A stretch of DNA of 64,000 nucleotides from Pantoea sp. CCBC3-3-1 (GTDB lineage Bacteria; Pseudomonadota; Gammaproteobacteria; Enterobacterales; Enterobacteriaceae), in the NCBI RefSeq assembly GCF_007981265.1, contig NZ_CP034363.1, positions 3,410,001 to 3,474,000 of the forward strand, in the 5' to 3' direction. Each line of letters opens with the position of its first letter. The stretch's first letter is position 1. Of the stretch, positions 9,033 through 18,826 are shown one piece after another. The translations under genes and the position numbers were made by a program. The notes under the pieces are model-generated. The model worked only from the letters and a program-made list of their open reading frames with translations. It made no database searches and was not told the origin of the DNA.

Positions 9033-9851
9033 ATGATGAGACAAAATGGCAGCCAGCTTCTTCGTTTATGGAACGCCTGTTTTAACGTTTACGGGGCGGC
9101 GGTTCTGCTGTTCTTAATCGTGCCGATTTTGGTGATCGTGCCGCTCTCGTTTAATTCCAGCTCGTTTCTGAGCTATCCGCTCAGCGGCTTCTCGCTGCGC
9201 TGGTATCAAACCTTTTTTCACTCGCAGGAGTGGCTGAACGCGCTGGGCAATAGCCTGACGATCGCGCCTCTGGCTACGCTGCTGGCGACGGTTCTGGGCG
9301 TGCTTGCCGCGATGGGGCTAACGCGTGGAGAATTTCGCGGCAAGGGCGTCGTGATGGCCATTCTGATCTCGCCAATGGTTGCGCCTGTCGTCATCATTGC
9401 GGTTGGGATGTTTTTCTTCTTCGCGAAACTGTCGCTGCTGAACAGCTATCTGGGATTGGTACTGGCACATGCGCTGCTCGGCGTGCCGTTCGTGGTGATT
9501 ACCGTTATTGCAGTGCTGAAAAGCTACGACACCAACTTGTCACGCGCGGCGGCAAGCCTCGGTGCCTCCCCTTTTCTCACCTTCCGCAAAGTCACGCTGC
9601 CGCTGATTGCACCTGGTGTATTTTCCGGCGCGCTGTTTGCCTTTGCCGCCTCGTTTGACGAAGTGGTGGTCACGCTGTTTTTAGCCAGCCCCCGCCAGCG
9701 GACGTTGCCGATCCAGATGTTTGCCGGGATCAGAGAAAACCTCGATCCCACTATCGCGGCGGCGGCATCGCTAATGATCGGCGCATCGCTGATTCTGCTG
9801 ATTGTGATGGAGCTGCTGCGACGCCGTGGAGAGAAGATGCGGGTGGCATAG
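9033..9851 (+). CDS. ABC transporter permease, PotC/PotI type
   Basis: 272 residues with six predicted membrane segments. The conserved cytoplasmic EAA-like loop DTNLSRAAASLGASPFLTFRKVTLP lies at about residues 165-190, followed by LIAPGVFSGALFAFAASFDEVVV. It forms the second half of the membrane channel with the preceding permease. It is the last gene of the transaminase-transporter run, with a bidirectional terminator about 100 bases downstream. AAGGAG of the preceding stop region provides the ribosome site. Confidence 0.92.
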   Translation: MMRQNGSQLLRLWNACFNVYGAAVLLFLIVPILVIVPLSFNSSSFLSYPLSGFSLRWYQTFFHSQEWLNALGNSLTIAPLATLLATVLGVLAAMGLTRGEFRGKGVVMAILISPMVAPVVIIAVGMFFFFAKLSLLNSYLGLVLAHALLGVPFVVITVIAVLKSYDTNLSRAAASLGASPFLTFRKVTLPLIAPGVFSGALFAFAASFDEVVVTLFLASPRQRTLPIQMFAGIRENLDPTIAAAASLMIGASLILLIVMELLRRRGEKMRVA

Positions 9852-9953
9852 CGTCACCCACCATGTTGAGTGATGATGAAAAACGTTGGCTTGCAAATGG
9901 CGCTATTGCCAGCGGAAGGCGATGTGCCTGATTTACTTAATGTAAATAACGTT

Positions 9954-9980
9954 AAAAGCGCCCGGTTTGGGCGCTTTTTT
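9954..9980. terminator. Bidirectional terminator between permease gene and yfcD
   Basis: AAAAGCGCCC / GGGCGCTTTT stem with a 5-7 base loop and T run; the leading A run serves the convergent yfcD gene ending at 9991. Confidence 0.88.
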
Positions 9981-9990
9981 ATTGATTCCG

Positions 9991-10530
9991 CTACGCCTGA
10001 GCGCCTGCTACCGCCCGGCCCTGCTCGTTGTTACGGCTCAGCCACAGCGAGAGCGCCTTCAGCGAATCGTCAGTGAACTCATCGCAACGCGCAGTGATCT
10101 CTTCCGGCGTCAGCCAGAAAATTTCATCCACTTCCTCTTCCTGCATGGCAAAAGGCCCGTGCGAAACGCAGCTGAACAGTCCACCCCAGACGCGGCAGTG
10201 TTGATCTTCATAATAGAACAGGCCATGTTCAGCAAAGGGGACAGCGGCAATACCCAGCTCTTCTTCAGCTTCACGACGCGCCGATTCCAGCATCTCTTCA
10301 CCGCTTTGGACGACGCCGCCCGCCGTGGCATCCAGCATCCCCGGCATGAAGTCTTTCGTTTCAGTGCGACGCTGCACCAGGATTTTACCCATACCATCGT
10401 GTACCACGATATAGGTTGCGCGATGACGCAAACATTGTGCCCGCATTTGCGCACGGCTGGACTGCGCAATGACTTCGTTATCTTCACTAACGATATCGAC
10501 CCATTCCGTGCCGCGATCTTGCTCCACCAT
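9991..10530 (-). CDS. yfcD: Nudix hydrolase YfcD
   Basis: 179 residues. The Nudix box is clear ([24 protein letters not shown], about residues 72-95), with the REAEEEL metal-binding core. The N-terminus [13 protein letters not shown] resembles IPP isomerase-like Nudix proteins. Family members hydrolyse nucleoside diphosphate-X compounds; the natural substrate of YfcD is not established. In E. coli it follows yfcC after pta. Here the GABA/polyamine module occupies that interval. Confidence 0.93.
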   Translation of the reverse strand: MVEQDRGTEWVDIVSEDNEVIAQSSRAQMRAQCLRHRATYIVVHDGMGKILVQRRTETKDFMPGMLDATAGGVVQSGEEMLESARREAEEELGIAAVPFAEHGLFYYEDQHCRVWGGLFSCVSHGPFAMQEEEVDEIFWLTPEEITARCDEFTDDSLKALSLWLSRNNEQGRAVAGAQA

Positions 10531-10608
10531 CCCTAACCCTTATTTGTTTTTGCGCCGCAGCGCTGATTTGACCTGTGCCCGCACAGTGTGCCACGGGCTG
10601 CCAAAAAA

Positions 10609-11424
<816 letters not shown>

Positions 11425-11492
11425 TCACAACCCTTCCGCCAAACATCACCTAAGCTTGTGGCAAGCTTTTCACTTTTATGAGGGCAGACAGC

Positions 11493-12386
11493 ATGCATAT
11501 TTTACTTACAGGCGGCACTGGCCTGATTGGCAGCCATCTTATTCCTCGCCTCCTCGCGCGAGGCGATAGCATAAGCGTCGTCACGCGTGATGTGGTTAGC
11601 GCACGCAGGAAGCTGGGCGACCAGGTGAACCTGTGGTCCGGTCTGGAACAACAGCATGACCTGAATCAGGTAGATGCGGTTATTAACCTGGCAGGCGAGC
11701 CGATTGCCGATAAACGCTGGACCGATCATCAAAAGCAGCGGCTCTGTGAAAGCCGCTGGCTGATTACCGAACGGCTGGCCTCATTGATCAATGCCAGCAG
11801 CACCCCGCCCGCTGTGTTTATCTCAGGGTCGGCCACCGGCTATTACGGCGACACCGGCGAACTGGTGCTAAACGAAGACGATCCTGGCCATGATGAGTTT
11901 ACCCACACGCTGTGCGCGCACTGGGAAGCACTGGCGCAAAGCGCCGACAGTGAAAAAACCCGTGTCTGTCTGCTACGTACCGGCGTGGTGCTGGCGAAGG
12001 AAGGCGGTGCGCTGAGCAAAATGAAGCTGCCCTTTAAGCTGGGCATTGGCGGCCCGATTGGAAGCGGGCGACAGTATATGCCGTGGATCCATCTTGACGA
12101 CATGCTGAATGCCATTCTCTGGCTGCTGGATCATCAGGAGCTGCGCGGCCCTTTTAATATGGTGGCGCCTTATGCCGTACGAAATGAGCAGTTTGCGGCC
12201 ACGCTGGGGCATGTGATGCATCGTCCGGCTTTTATGCGTACGCCGGCCAGCGCTATCAAGTTAATGATGGGCGAATCGTCAGTATTGATATTGGGTGGCC
12301 AACACGTGTTACCAAAGCGCCTGGAAGAGTCCGGCTTCGGCTTCCGCTGGTATCAGCTGGATGAAGCGCTGGCCGATGTAGTGTGA
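11493..12386 (+). CDS. yfcH: NAD(P)-dependent epimerase-type protein YfcH
   Basis: 297 residues, same length as in E. coli, starting at ATG 11493 with GAGGG 9 bases upstream. The in-frame ATG at 11478 lies before that ribosome site and is rejected. SDR/atypical epimerase fold: glycine motif [11 protein letters not shown] at about residues 6-16, [12 protein letters not shown], and the TGYYG segment containing the catalytic Tyr. A C-terminal DUF1731 domain with [11 protein letters not shown] follows. The reaction is unknown; the family also contains SulA/YfcH-type cell-division-linked proteins. It is divergent from yfcF. Confidence 0.93.
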   Translation: MHILLTGGTGLIGSHLIPRLLARGDSISVVTRDVVSARRKLGDQVNLWSGLEQQHDLNQVDAVINLAGEPIADKRWTDHQKQRLCESRWLITERLASLINASSTPPAVFISGSATGYYGDTGELVLNEDDPGHDEFTHTLCAHWEALAQSADSEKTRVCLLRTGVVLAKEGGALSKMKLPFKLGIGGPIGSGRQYMPWIHLDDMLNAILWLLDHQELRGPFNMVAPYAVRNEQFAATLGHVMHRPAFMRTPASAIKLMMGESSVLILGGQHVLPKRLEESGFGFRWYQLDEALADVV

Positions 12387-12397
12387 AATTACGGCGC

Positions 12398-12444
12398 GCA
12401 TGACTCCCCGGCAGCTTATTCACCCAGCGGCCGGGGAGTCATGC
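12398..12444. terminator. Long inverted repeat between convergent yfcH and hisP
   Basis: Perfect 14-bp arms GCATGACTCCCCGG (12398-12411) and CCGGGGAGTCATGC (12431-12444) with a 19-base loop, located between two converging genes. No T tract on either side, so it is a strong hairpin that may act with Rho or as an RNA-end stabiliser rather than a textbook terminator. Confidence 0.6.
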
Positions 12445-12496
12445 ATGCAGCCAACACCGCTTTACCAACAGGCGGCGACCACCGCCTGGACAAAGA

Positions 12497-13270
12497 CTAT
12501 TTTAACGCGCCAGACAGAAACTGCTGCAAGCGCGGACTTTTCGGCTGATTGAACAGCTCATGCGGCGGGCCTTCTTCCTCAATTTTGCCCTGATGCAGGA
12601 AAATCACATGGCTGGAGACATGGCGGGCAAACTCCATTTCATGCGTCACCACCACCATGGTTTTCCCCTCTTTTGCCAGCTTCTGCATGATCCTCAGTAC
12701 TTCTCCAACCAGCTCTGGATCGAGCGCCGAAGTGGGCTCGTCAAACAGCAATACCTCCGGCTCCATTGCCAGCGCCCGGGCAATGGAAACACGCTGCTGC
12801 TGTCCACCAGAGAGATTTACCGGATATTTGGCGCGGGCGCGTTCATCGATACCGACCTTGTCCAGATAGCGAATAGCCCGCTCCCGCGCTTCCGCTTTGC
12901 TCAGTCCCAGCACCTGTATTGGCGCTTCCATCACGTTTTGCAGCACCGTCATGTGGCTCCACAAATTGAAGTGCTGAAACACCATCGTCAGGCTGGTACG
13001 CAGCGCACGCAGCTGTTCTTTATTAGCTACTTTTAGCTGGCCATCGGTATCGCGTACCAGCGTGATCAGCTGATTATTGACCGAGATCGATCCTTCACTG
13101 GGTTTTTCCAGAAAGTTGATGCAGCGTAAAAACGTACTTTTCCCGGAGCCGGAAGAGCCGATAATGCTGATCACATCTCCGGCTTTCGCCTGCAGCGATA
13201 CGCCTTTCAGCACCTCGTGCTCGCCATAACGTTTATGCAGTTCGGTCACGTGTAATTTATTGTCGGCCAT
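12497..13270 (-). CDS. hisP: Histidine/lysine-arginine-ornithine ABC transporter ATP-binding protein HisP
   Basis: 257 residues from ATG 13270 (MADNKLHV), 8 bases after hisM. The ATPase dimer HisP2 energises HisQM in the inner membrane. Motifs: Walker [10 protein letters not shown]-loop FQHFNLW, signature [14 protein letters not shown], Walker [13 protein letters not shown], switch VVTHEM. It is nearly identical to the Salmonella protein by eye. A TTG four codons upstream is possible but overlaps hisM and matches the family length less well. Confidence 0.97.
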   Translation of the reverse strand: MADNKLHVTELHKRYGEHEVLKGVSLQAKAGDVISIIGSSGSGKSTFLRCINFLEKPSEGSISVNNQLITLVRDTDGQLKVANKEQLRALRTSLTMVFQHFNLWSHMTVLQNVMEAPIQVLGLSKAEARERAIRYLDKVGIDERARAKYPVNLSGGQQQRVSIARALAMEPEVLLFDEPTSALDPELVGEVLRIMQKLAKEGKTMVVVTHEMEFARHVSSHVIFLHQGKIEEEGPPHELFNQPKSPRLQQFLSGALK

Positions 13271-13278
13271 AGTTCTAC

Positions 13279-13995
13279 TCAATGAGTCGATGAGGGTTTC
13301 ACGTGCGCCAGCCAGCGTTTTTCCGCCTTGCGGAACAGACTAATCAACACATACGAGATAATCAGGTACAGCACGGCGGCAATGCCAAAAGCCACAAATG
13401 GCTGGTAGGTCGCTGCGTTAATATCGCGCGCCACCTTTAACAGATCGGGAACGGTTGCCGTAAATGCCAGCGCTGTCGAATGCAGCATCAGAATGACTTC
13501 GTTGCTGTAGGCCGGCAACGCCGTTCGCAGCGCCGACGGCAGAATAATGCAGCGGTAGAGCTTAAAAGTGGAAAATCCATAAGCCCTTGCCGCTTCGATT
13601 TCACCATGCGGCACGGCGCGAATGGCCCCGGCAAAAATTTCAGTGGTATAAGCGCAGGTGTTTAGCGTCAGTGCCAACAGCGTACAGTTCAGGCCGCTAC
13701 GGAAGAAAGCGTTCAGCAGCTCGTTGCCTTTTACCACCTCCAACGTATACATGCCGGAATAAAAGACCAGCAGCTGCACATAGAGCGGCGTTCCGCGAAA
13801 AATATAGGTGAACAGCCAGACCGGGAAACGCACTGCCCTGACGGGTGAGACGCGGGCAATTGACAGCAATACCGCCATGCAGCCGCCCAGTACAACGGAG
13901 ATAATCAGCAGCCAAAGCGTAATGGCCACGCCGGAAAAACGATATCCGTCCGTCCACAGCAGGGCTTTCCAGTATTCCTGCACGATATCGATCAT
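13279..13995 (-). CDS. hisM: Histidine transport permease HisM
   Basis: 238 residues with five predicted membrane segments and the EAA loop [24 protein letters not shown]. HisM pairs with HisQ to form the translocation pore for histidine and basic amino acids. Its start overlaps the hisQ stop by 4 bases (ATGA), showing translational coupling. Confidence 0.97.
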   Translation of the reverse strand: MIDIVQEYWKALLWTDGYRFSGVAITLWLLIISVVLGGCMAVLLSIARVSPVRAVRFPVWLFTYIFRGTPLYVQLLVFYSGMYTLEVVKGNELLNAFFRSGLNCTLLALTLNTCAYTTEIFAGAIRAVPHGEIEAARAYGFSTFKLYRCIILPSALRTALPAYSNEVILMLHSTALAFTATVPDLLKVARDINAATYQPFVAFGIAAVLYLIISYVLISLFRKAEKRWLAHVKPSSTH

Positions 13996-14678
13996 AATTC
14001 AGCCCTTCTTACGCCCACCGAATAGCGACGCGTCAGCCACCACAGCACCCCATTGGAAAGCGTGGTAAAAATCAGGTAAATCACGCCAGCGACGATGGCG
14101 AAATAAAACGGCTGCCAGGTACTTTTCCCCGCCAGCTGGGTGGCCTTAACCACATCTTCCAGCCCCAGCAACGAGACCAGCGCGGTCGCTTTCAGGATCA
14201 CCTGCCAGTTGTTACCGATGCCCGGCAACGCGTAGCGCATCATGCCGGGAAAGAGGATACGGCGGAACGTTTGAGAAGCGGTGAAACCAAAAGCCGTGGC
14301 GGCTTCAATCTGCCCTTTCGGCACCGCCATCCAGGCACCACGAAACGTTTCCGTGAAGTAAGCACCATAGATAAATCCCAGCGTAATGATCCCGGCAACC
14401 ATCGGATCGATATCAAACTGTTCGAAACCGAGCAGATCTGTCACCTGATTCAGCGCAATTTGCAGCCCGTAAAAAATCAGCAGCATCAATACCAGATCGG
14501 GTACGCCGCGGATCAAAGTGGTGTAGCCTTCAAAAATCATCCGCAGCGGACGGTTGCTGGAAAGTTTGGCCCCGGCGCCAATTAAACCCAAAATGACGGA
14601 GAGCAACACGGAACTGAGCGCCAGCTCCAGCGTTACCATCGCGCCTTTAAAAATAACGTCAGAATAGCCATACAGCAT
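13992..14678 (-). CDS. hisQ: Histidine transport permease HisQ
   Basis: 228 residues, HisM-like fold with EAA loop KGQIEAATAFGFTASQTFRRILFP. It is separated from the binding-protein gene by 77 bases containing a stable hairpin, the usual arrangement that lets the binding protein be made in excess over the membrane subunits. Confidence 0.97.
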   Translation of the reverse strand: MLYGYSDVIFKGAMVTLELALSSVLLSVILGLIGAGAKLSSNRPLRMIFEGYTTLIRGVPDLVLMLLIFYGLQIALNQVTDLLGFEQFDIDPMVAGIITLGFIYGAYFTETFRGAWMAVPKGQIEAATAFGFTASQTFRRILFPGMMRYALPGIGNNWQVILKATALVSLLGLEDVVKATQLAGKSTWQPFYFAIVAGVIYLIFTTLSNGVLWWLTRRYSVGVRRAEL

Positions 14679-14711
14679 CAGGAGTTCCTGTCTTTGGTTG
14701 AGCGAGACAAA

Positions 14712-14743
14712 ATGGGGGCCAGCGCTTACCAGCTGGCCCCCAT
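14712..14743 (-). repeat. Intercistronic stem-loop between hisJ and hisQ
   Basis: Perfect 12-bp arms ATGGGGGCCAGC / GCTGGCCCCCAT with an 8-base loop between the binding-protein stop and hisQ. It has no T tract. In Salmonella the same position holds REP sequences that protect the upstream hisJ mRNA; a similar stabilising role is inferred. Confidence 0.8.
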
Positions 14744-14755
14744 GACAGGTTTTTA

Positions 14756-15538
14756 TTAACCGCCGTAGATATCAAAATCGAAATATTTTTTCGCCAGCTT
14801 GTCGTAAGTGCCGTCTTTGCGGATCTCATCGAAGGCTTTATCAATCGCCGCTTTCAGCCCGGCATCATCTTTACGCATGCCGATGCCCGTTCCCACGCCA
14901 AAGATTTTTTCATCTTTTACCGCCGGACCCGCAAAAGCATAGTCTTTACCCGCAGGCTGTTTGAGGAAACCTTCGCTGGCGGCGACTTCGTCCTGGAAAG
15001 CCGCATCGATACGGCCCGCGGTCAGATCCTGATAAACCAGGTCCTGATTAGCATAAGGCGTAATGGTAATGCCTTTTGGCCGCCAGTTTTGGTTGGCATA
15101 GATTTCCTGCGTCGTCCCTTGCAGCAAACCAATGTTTTTCCCTTTCAGCGATGCTTCGGTCGGCTGGAGCGGGGAGCCTTTCGGCGCAATCAGGCGGGCA
15201 TTAGCCGCATACAGCTTTTCGGAGAAAGCAATTTCCTGCTGGCGTTTTTCAGTGATGGAAAGAGAAGAGATAATTGCATCGATTTTTTTCGCTTTCAGCG
15301 AAGGGATCAGTGCATCAAAGTCACTTTCAACATAGGTGCACTTCGTTTCCATACGCTTGCAAATTTCATTGGCCAGATCGATATCAAATCCAACCAGCTG
15401 TCCCTGCGCGTTTTTAGCTTCAAACGGCGCATAGGTAGGATCGGTGCCGATGCGCAGCGTTTTCGGTGCGGCAGCAAAAGCGCTCCCGGCCGAGGCGAGA
15501 GCCAGCAGCAAAGAAAGAGCCAGAACCTGCTTTTTCAT
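14756..15538 (-). CDS. hisJ: Periplasmic basic amino-acid binding protein, HisJ/ArgT type
   Basis: 260 residues with a signal peptide (MKKQ, cleavage after about AFA at residue 22). Conserved ligand-binding blocks include [56 protein letters not shown] and the C-terminal [13 protein letters not shown]. It binds histidine or lysine/arginine/ornithine and feeds HisQMP. E. coli and Salmonella carry two genes here, argT and hisJ; this genome has one. As I remember those proteins, this one mixes HisJ-like pieces ([11 protein letters not shown], ending GG) with ArgT-like ones ([18 protein letters not shown]). The hisJ symbol is therefore positional. GAGGGTAA precedes the ATG. Confidence 0.92.
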   Translation of the reverse strand: MKKQVLALSLLLALASAGSAFAAAPKTLRIGTDPTYAPFEAKNAQGQLVGFDIDLANEICKRMETKCTYVESDFDALIPSLKAKKIDAIISSLSITEKRQQEIAFSEKLYAANARLIAPKGSPLQPTEASLKGKNIGLLQGTTQEIYANQNWRPKGITITPYANQDLVYQDLTAGRIDAAFQDEVAASEGFLKQPAGKDYAFAGPAVKDEKIFGVGTGIGMRKDDAGLKAAIDKAFDEIRKDGTYDKLAKKYFDFDIYGG

Positions 15539-15587
15539 AGATTACCCTCAATTTTCTTATATTAGTGGTGTGTCAGCGCAGAGCACG

Positions 15588-15603
15588 TGCAGGTTCCGTG
15601 CCA
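15588..15603 (-). promoter_or_regulatory. Sigma-54 (RpoN) promoter upstream of hisJ
   Basis: Minus strand reads TGGCACGGAACCTGCA: the -24 GG and -12 GC are exactly 10 bases apart and the TGGCACG half is perfect. Transcription would start about 40 bases before the hisJ ATG. The E. coli/Salmonella argT promoter is a known nitrogen-regulated sigma-54 promoter at this locus. Confidence 0.75.
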
Positions 15604-15718
15604 GTTTGACTGTCTGAGGCAGATCGCCGCCTGAAGAGGCCAGACTGAGGGGCAGACCCGTCTGTATGCCAGCTGACTAAATATCTATAGCAGGTCAGGA
15701 GAAAAGGAGAGGTAAAGA

Positions 15719-15735
15719 TGATCTGTTTTGGTGCA
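15719..15735 (-). promoter_or_regulatory. NtrC-type enhancer site 1
   Basis: TGATCTGTTTTGGTGCA matches the NtrC consensus TGCACTATTTTGGTGCA at 14 of 17 positions. It lies about 115-145 bases upstream of the sigma-54 promoter, a normal enhancer distance. Confidence 0.65.
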
Positions 15736-15769
15736 CTTGCTGCACGAAAAGCGATTCAGCAGCGGTAAA

Positions 15770-15786
15770 TGCACCAAAAAAATGCG
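15770..15786 (-). promoter_or_regulatory. NtrC-type enhancer site 2
   Basis: TGCACCAAAA followed by AAATGCG matches the consensus TGCACCAAAATGGTGCA at 13 of 17 positions. It lies 51 bases (about five helical turns) from site 1, suiting cooperative NtrC binding on one DNA face. Confidence 0.5.
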
Positions 15787-15798
15787 TCAAAAAAGGGG

Positions 15799-16368
15799 TT
15801 ATGCACCTTGCCAGCGCGTAAACAGATCTTTATCGAGCGTAACGTCAAACTGATCGAGAACGCGATTAACCGTCTGGTCCACGATGTCCATCACCTTGTC
15901 CGGTCGGTGATAGAAAGCAGGAACCGGTGGCATGATAATCGCCCCCAATTCTGCCGCCGTCGTCATCATCCGCAAATGCCCCAGATGCAACGGCGTTTCG
16001 CGTACGCACAGCACCAGACGTCGCCGCTCTTTCAGCACCACGTCTGCGGCCCGGGTTAGCAAACCGTCGCTGTAACTATTCACAATGCCGGAAAGGGTTT
16101 TCATCGAACAGGGTAAAATCATCATGCCGTCGGTTTTAAACGATCCGGAGGAGATGCTGGCAGCAATATCACGCGCATCATGCACCACGTCCGCCAGCGC
16201 CTGCACATCACGCAGGGAGTAGTCGGTTTCCAGCGCCAGCGTCTGGCGTGCGGCCTGACTCATTACCAGGTGCGTTTCCACATCGCTGACCTGCTGTAAG
16301 ATTTGTAGCGTGCGAACGCCATAAATCGCGCCGCTGGCGCCTGAGATACCGATAATGAGTCGTTTCAT
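15799..16368 (-). CDS. ubiX: Flavin prenyltransferase UbiX
   Basis: 189 residues. It makes prenylated FMN, the cofactor of the UbiD decarboxylase in ubiquinone synthesis. Motifs: GISGASGAIYG at the FMN site, SSGSFKTDGMMILPCSMKTL, and RETPLHLGHLRMM with the conserved Arg/Glu region. AAGGACG precedes the ATG. It lies 78 bases downstream of purF, beyond a purF terminator, so it depends on readthrough or its own promoter. Confidence 0.96.
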   Translation of the reverse strand: MKRLIIGISGASGAIYGVRTLQILQQVSDVETHLVMSQAARQTLALETDYSLRDVQALADVVHDARDIAASISSGSFKTDGMMILPCSMKTLSGIVNSYSDGLLTRAADVVLKERRRLVLCVRETPLHLGHLRMMTTAAELGAIIMPPVPAFYHRPDKVMDIVDQTVNRVLDQFDVTLDKDLFTRWQGA

Positions 16369-16383
16369 ATTCGTCCTTACCTG

Positions 16384-16420
16384 AAAAATAAAAAATGGGC
16401 CGGAATCGCTTCCGGCCCAT
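16384..16420 (-). terminator. Terminator of purF
   Basis: Minus strand: 11-bp perfect stem ATGGGCCGGAA / TTCCGGCCCAT with a 4-base loop, then TTTTTATTTTT. It follows the purF stop codon by about 26 bases. Confidence 0.9.
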
Positions 16421-16446
16421 CATACCTGCTGACGCACGCAAGGGCA

Positions 16447-17964
16447 TTAGCCTTCGTTGTGCATTTCCAGGTTTTCAACTTCGTTCTGGCGAGCCATCGC
16501 TTTCGCATCGTCGTTACGCAGCGACTGCAGATACTCCAGATACTGCTGATCGACATCTTTCGTCACGTAGATGCCGTTAAATACCGAGCACTCAAACTGC
16601 GCGATATCCGGGTTCTCTTCACGCACCGCTTCGATCAGGTCGTTGAGATCCTGGAAAATCAGCGCGTCAGCACCAATCAGCTGGCGAATCTCTTCCACTT
16701 CACGGCCATGGGCAATCAGCTCCGTCGCGCTTGGCATATCGATGCCGTAGACGTTCGGGAAGCGGATTTCCGGGGCGGCAGAAGCCAGATAGACTTTCTT
16801 CGCGCCAGCATCACGCGCCATCTCAATGATCTGTTCGGACGTGGTGCCACGCACGATAGAGTCATCCACCAGCAGCACGTTTTTACCCCGGAACTCAGCA
16901 CGGTTAGCGTTCAGCTTACGGCGAACCGCGCTGCGGCGCAGGTGCTGGCCTGGCATAATAAAGGTGCGGCCAACGTAGCGATTCTTCACAAATCCCTGAC
17001 GGTATGGCTTATCAAGGATGCGGGCCATTTCCAGCGCGATATCGCAGGAGGTTTCCGGAATTGGAATAACAACGTCAATGTCCAGATCTTCCCATTCGCG
17101 CGCGATTTTCTCGCCCAGCTTGGTGCCCATACGGACGCGTGCGCTGTAAACGGAGATTTTGTCCAGGAATGAATCCGGGCGGGCAAAGTAGACGTACTCA
17201 AACAGGCACGGATTGAATTTCGGGTTTTCCGCACACTGACGGGTAAAGAGCTGCCCTTTTTCGCTCACGAACACCGCTTCGCCCGGCGCCACATCGCGCA
17301 GGAACTCAAAGCCCAGCGTATCCAGCGCCACGCTTTCAGAAGCCACCATGTATTCCGTACGACCATCCGCCATCGCACGCTTGCCAATCACTAAAGGACG
17401 GATGCCGTTAGGATCGCGAAACGCCACCAGACCGTGTCCGATGATCATCGCCACGCAGGCATAAGCGCCGCGAACCTGCTGATGGACAGCGGCCACAGCG
17501 GCAAAAATGTTTTCAGCTTCCAGCGGATAATGCTGGAAACGATCCAGCTCAACCGCAAAAATATTGAGCAGAATTTCAGAATCTGATGTGGTGTTAATGT
17601 GACGACGACCGCTCTCAAACAGCTGTTTACGCAGTTCATGAGCGTTGGTCAGATTACCGTTGTGCGCAAGCGTAATGCCGTAAGGCGAGTTGACGTAGAA
17701 GGGCTGCGCTTCGGAAGCACTGGAGCTTCCCGCCGTCGGGTAGCGAACGTGGCCGATCCCCATATTGCCCTGCAAACGCTGCATATGGCGGGCTTCAAAT
17801 ACATCGCTCACCAGGCCGTTTGCTTTACGCAGGCGGAAGCAGTTTAATGCATCAATGGTGACGATGCCTGCGGCATCCTGCCCACGGTGCTGAAGCACCG
17901 TTAACGCGTCATAAATCGACTGGTTGACCGGCATGAAACCGGCGATCCCGACAATACCGCACAT
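16447..17964 (-). CDS. purF: Amidophosphoribosyltransferase
   Basis: 505 residues, the E. coli length. It catalyses the first committed step of purine synthesis: PRPP plus glutamine to phosphoribosylamine. Cys2 (MCGIVGI) is the glutaminase nucleophile after Met removal. Other visible elements are HRGQDAAGI, the GHVRYPTAG and SDSE blocks of the Ntn domain, and the PRPP-binding loop [13 protein letters not shown]. Second gene of the cvpA-purF operon, 36 bases after cvpA. Confidence 0.97.
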   Translation of the reverse strand: MCGIVGIAGFMPVNQSIYDALTVLQHRGQDAAGIVTIDALNCFRLRKANGLVSDVFEARHMQRLQGNMGIGHVRYPTAGSSSASEAQPFYVNSPYGITLAHNGNLTNAHELRKQLFESGRRHINTTSDSEILLNIFAVELDRFQHYPLEAENIFAAVAAVHQQVRGAYACVAMIIGHGLVAFRDPNGIRPLVIGKRAMADGRTEYMVASESVALDTLGFEFLRDVAPGEAVFVSEKGQLFTRQCAENPKFNPCLFEYVYFARPDSFLDKISVYSARVRMGTKLGEKIAREWEDLDIDVVIPIPETSCDIALEMARILDKPYRQGFVKNRYVGRTFIMPGQHLRRSAVRRKLNANRAEFRGKNVLLVDDSIVRGTTSEQIIEMARDAGAKKVYLASAAPEIRFPNVYGIDMPSATELIAHGREVEEIRQLIGADALIFQDLNDLIEAVREENPDIAQFECSVFNGIYVTKDVDQQYLEYLQSLRNDDAKAMARQNEVENLEMHNEG

Positions 17965-18000
17965 ATGGTCATTTCCTCATAAGCCGCACCCCCGGTTTGA

Positions 18001-18486
18001 TTACCGGGGTAAAAAACTCGACGTGCTTTTCAGGTAGTCAAAAAACCACCTGATAATGTAACTAAACTGGGGAACCAGCTGGGACTGTTGCCAGTCCGGG
18101 CTTTTGGCAAAGCCGGTGAAGGTATCGAGGAAAAACAGAATGGCCGACACAATCAGTACGCCACGTAATGCCCCGAAACAAACCCCAAGCACTCTGTCGG
18201 TACCCGACAGGCCGGTTTTATCAACCAGCGAACCAATCACGTAATTGACAATCGCCCCGACTAACAGCGTGGCGATGAACAACACCGCAATGGCTATGCC
18301 ATTTCGAACCAGTTCGTCTTCAAATCCTGTAAACCAGACGGCAAGGAAGGAGTAGTAATGACTGGCGACAAAAAATGCGCAACCCCAGGTGACGAGTGAT
18401 AATGCCTCCCGAACGAACCCGCGGATCAGGCTGACAAGAGCCGAAAAACCAATAACCGCAATAATGACGTAATCTATCCAGACCAT
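18001..18486 (-). CDS. cvpA: Colicin V production protein CvpA
   Basis: 161 residues from ATG 18486 (MVWIDYVII), matching the usual ~162; an upstream in-frame extension runs through the leader hairpin and is rejected. Four predicted membrane segments and the conserved RGFVREALSLVTW and GALRGVLIV pieces. In E. coli CvpA is needed for colicin V export and for envelope stress resistance; the mechanism is not settled. It is co-transcribed with purF under purine control. Confidence 0.95.
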   Translation of the reverse strand: MVWIDYVIIAVIGFSALVSLIRGFVREALSLVTWGCAFFVASHYYSFLAVWFTGFEDELVRNGIAIAVLFIATLLVGAIVNYVIGSLVDKTGLSGTDRVLGVCFGALRGVLIVSAILFFLDTFTGFAKSPDWQQSQLVPQFSYIIRWFFDYLKSTSSFLPR

Positions 18487-18512
18487 GAACTCTTCCAGCG
18501 ACTGTGCCCCTA

Positions 18513-18565
18513 AGGTCGCCTCCCGCTGTTGCACGTGGTGATACTGCAACAGCGGGAGGCGACCT
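18513..18565 (-). repeat. Perfect 21-bp stem-loop in the cvpA-purF leader
   Basis: Arms 18513-18533 and 18545-18565 are perfect reverse complements over 21 bases with an 11-base loop. The hairpin begins about 8 bases after the expected transcription start and ends 26 bases before the cvpA ATG. There is no T tract, so it is not a simple attenuator. It may protect the 5' end of the mRNA or limit ribosome access. Confidence 0.85.
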
Positions 18566-18579
18566 GTAGTTCGGGGCGA

Positions 18580-18608
18580 ATTCTAACAGAAAAAGAAAAC
18601 GTTTGCGT
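18580..18608 (-). promoter_or_regulatory. cvpA-purF promoter with PurR operator
   Basis: Minus strand reads ACGCAAACGTTTTCTT (18593-18608), a close match to the PurR consensus ACGCAAACGTTTGCGT. It is followed by the -10 hexamer TAGAAT (18580-18585). The operator covers the -35 position, as in E. coli purF, so PurR with hypoxanthine or guanine would block RNA polymerase. Confidence 0.85.
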
Positions 18609-18726
18609 AGGTTTTCCGTAACCTGCTTACGCAAAACGTTTTGCGCAAAAAAACAGCCGTCACCCCAGGGCTGGAACGGGAAAAACCCCATCCAATGCAA
18701 CTGGTTTAATTAGCTGATAGTTATAT

Positions 18727-18767
18727 AAAAAAAGGCCGCCCTGCGTTTTTATTTCGCAGCGGAGACC
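18727..18767 (-). terminator. Terminator of dedD
   Basis: Minus strand: imperfect G/C stem around CTGCG/CGCAG with outer GG/CC pairs, followed by a run of seven T. It lies about 60 bases after the dedD stop. Confidence 0.6.
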
Positions 18768-18826
18768 TTCACTAACACGGCTTGAAAGGCACAGGCTTTC
18801 GCAATAATAGCGAGAGCCTGACAGGG

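Larger units (their letters stand above)
18487..18826. other. Intergenic region between dedD and cvpA
   Basis: 340 bases without a gene. From right to left they hold a dedD-proximal imperfect hairpin (18792-18820), the dedD terminator (18727-18767), a 16-base perfect palindrome CGCAAAACGTTTTGCG (18630-18645), the PurR operator and promoter, and the leader hairpin. The 16-base palindrome resembles PurR half-sites but has two extra central bases. Confidence 0.7.

Noticed and set aside
16459..17172. 237-codon open frame on the plus strand within purF
   Set aside because: Antisense shadow of purF, which is conserved over its full length.
18630..18645. Second PurR operator (CGCAAAACGTTTTGCG)
   Set aside because: A perfect palindrome, but the half-sites are two bases too far apart for the PurR consensus; kept only as a remark in the intergenic entry.
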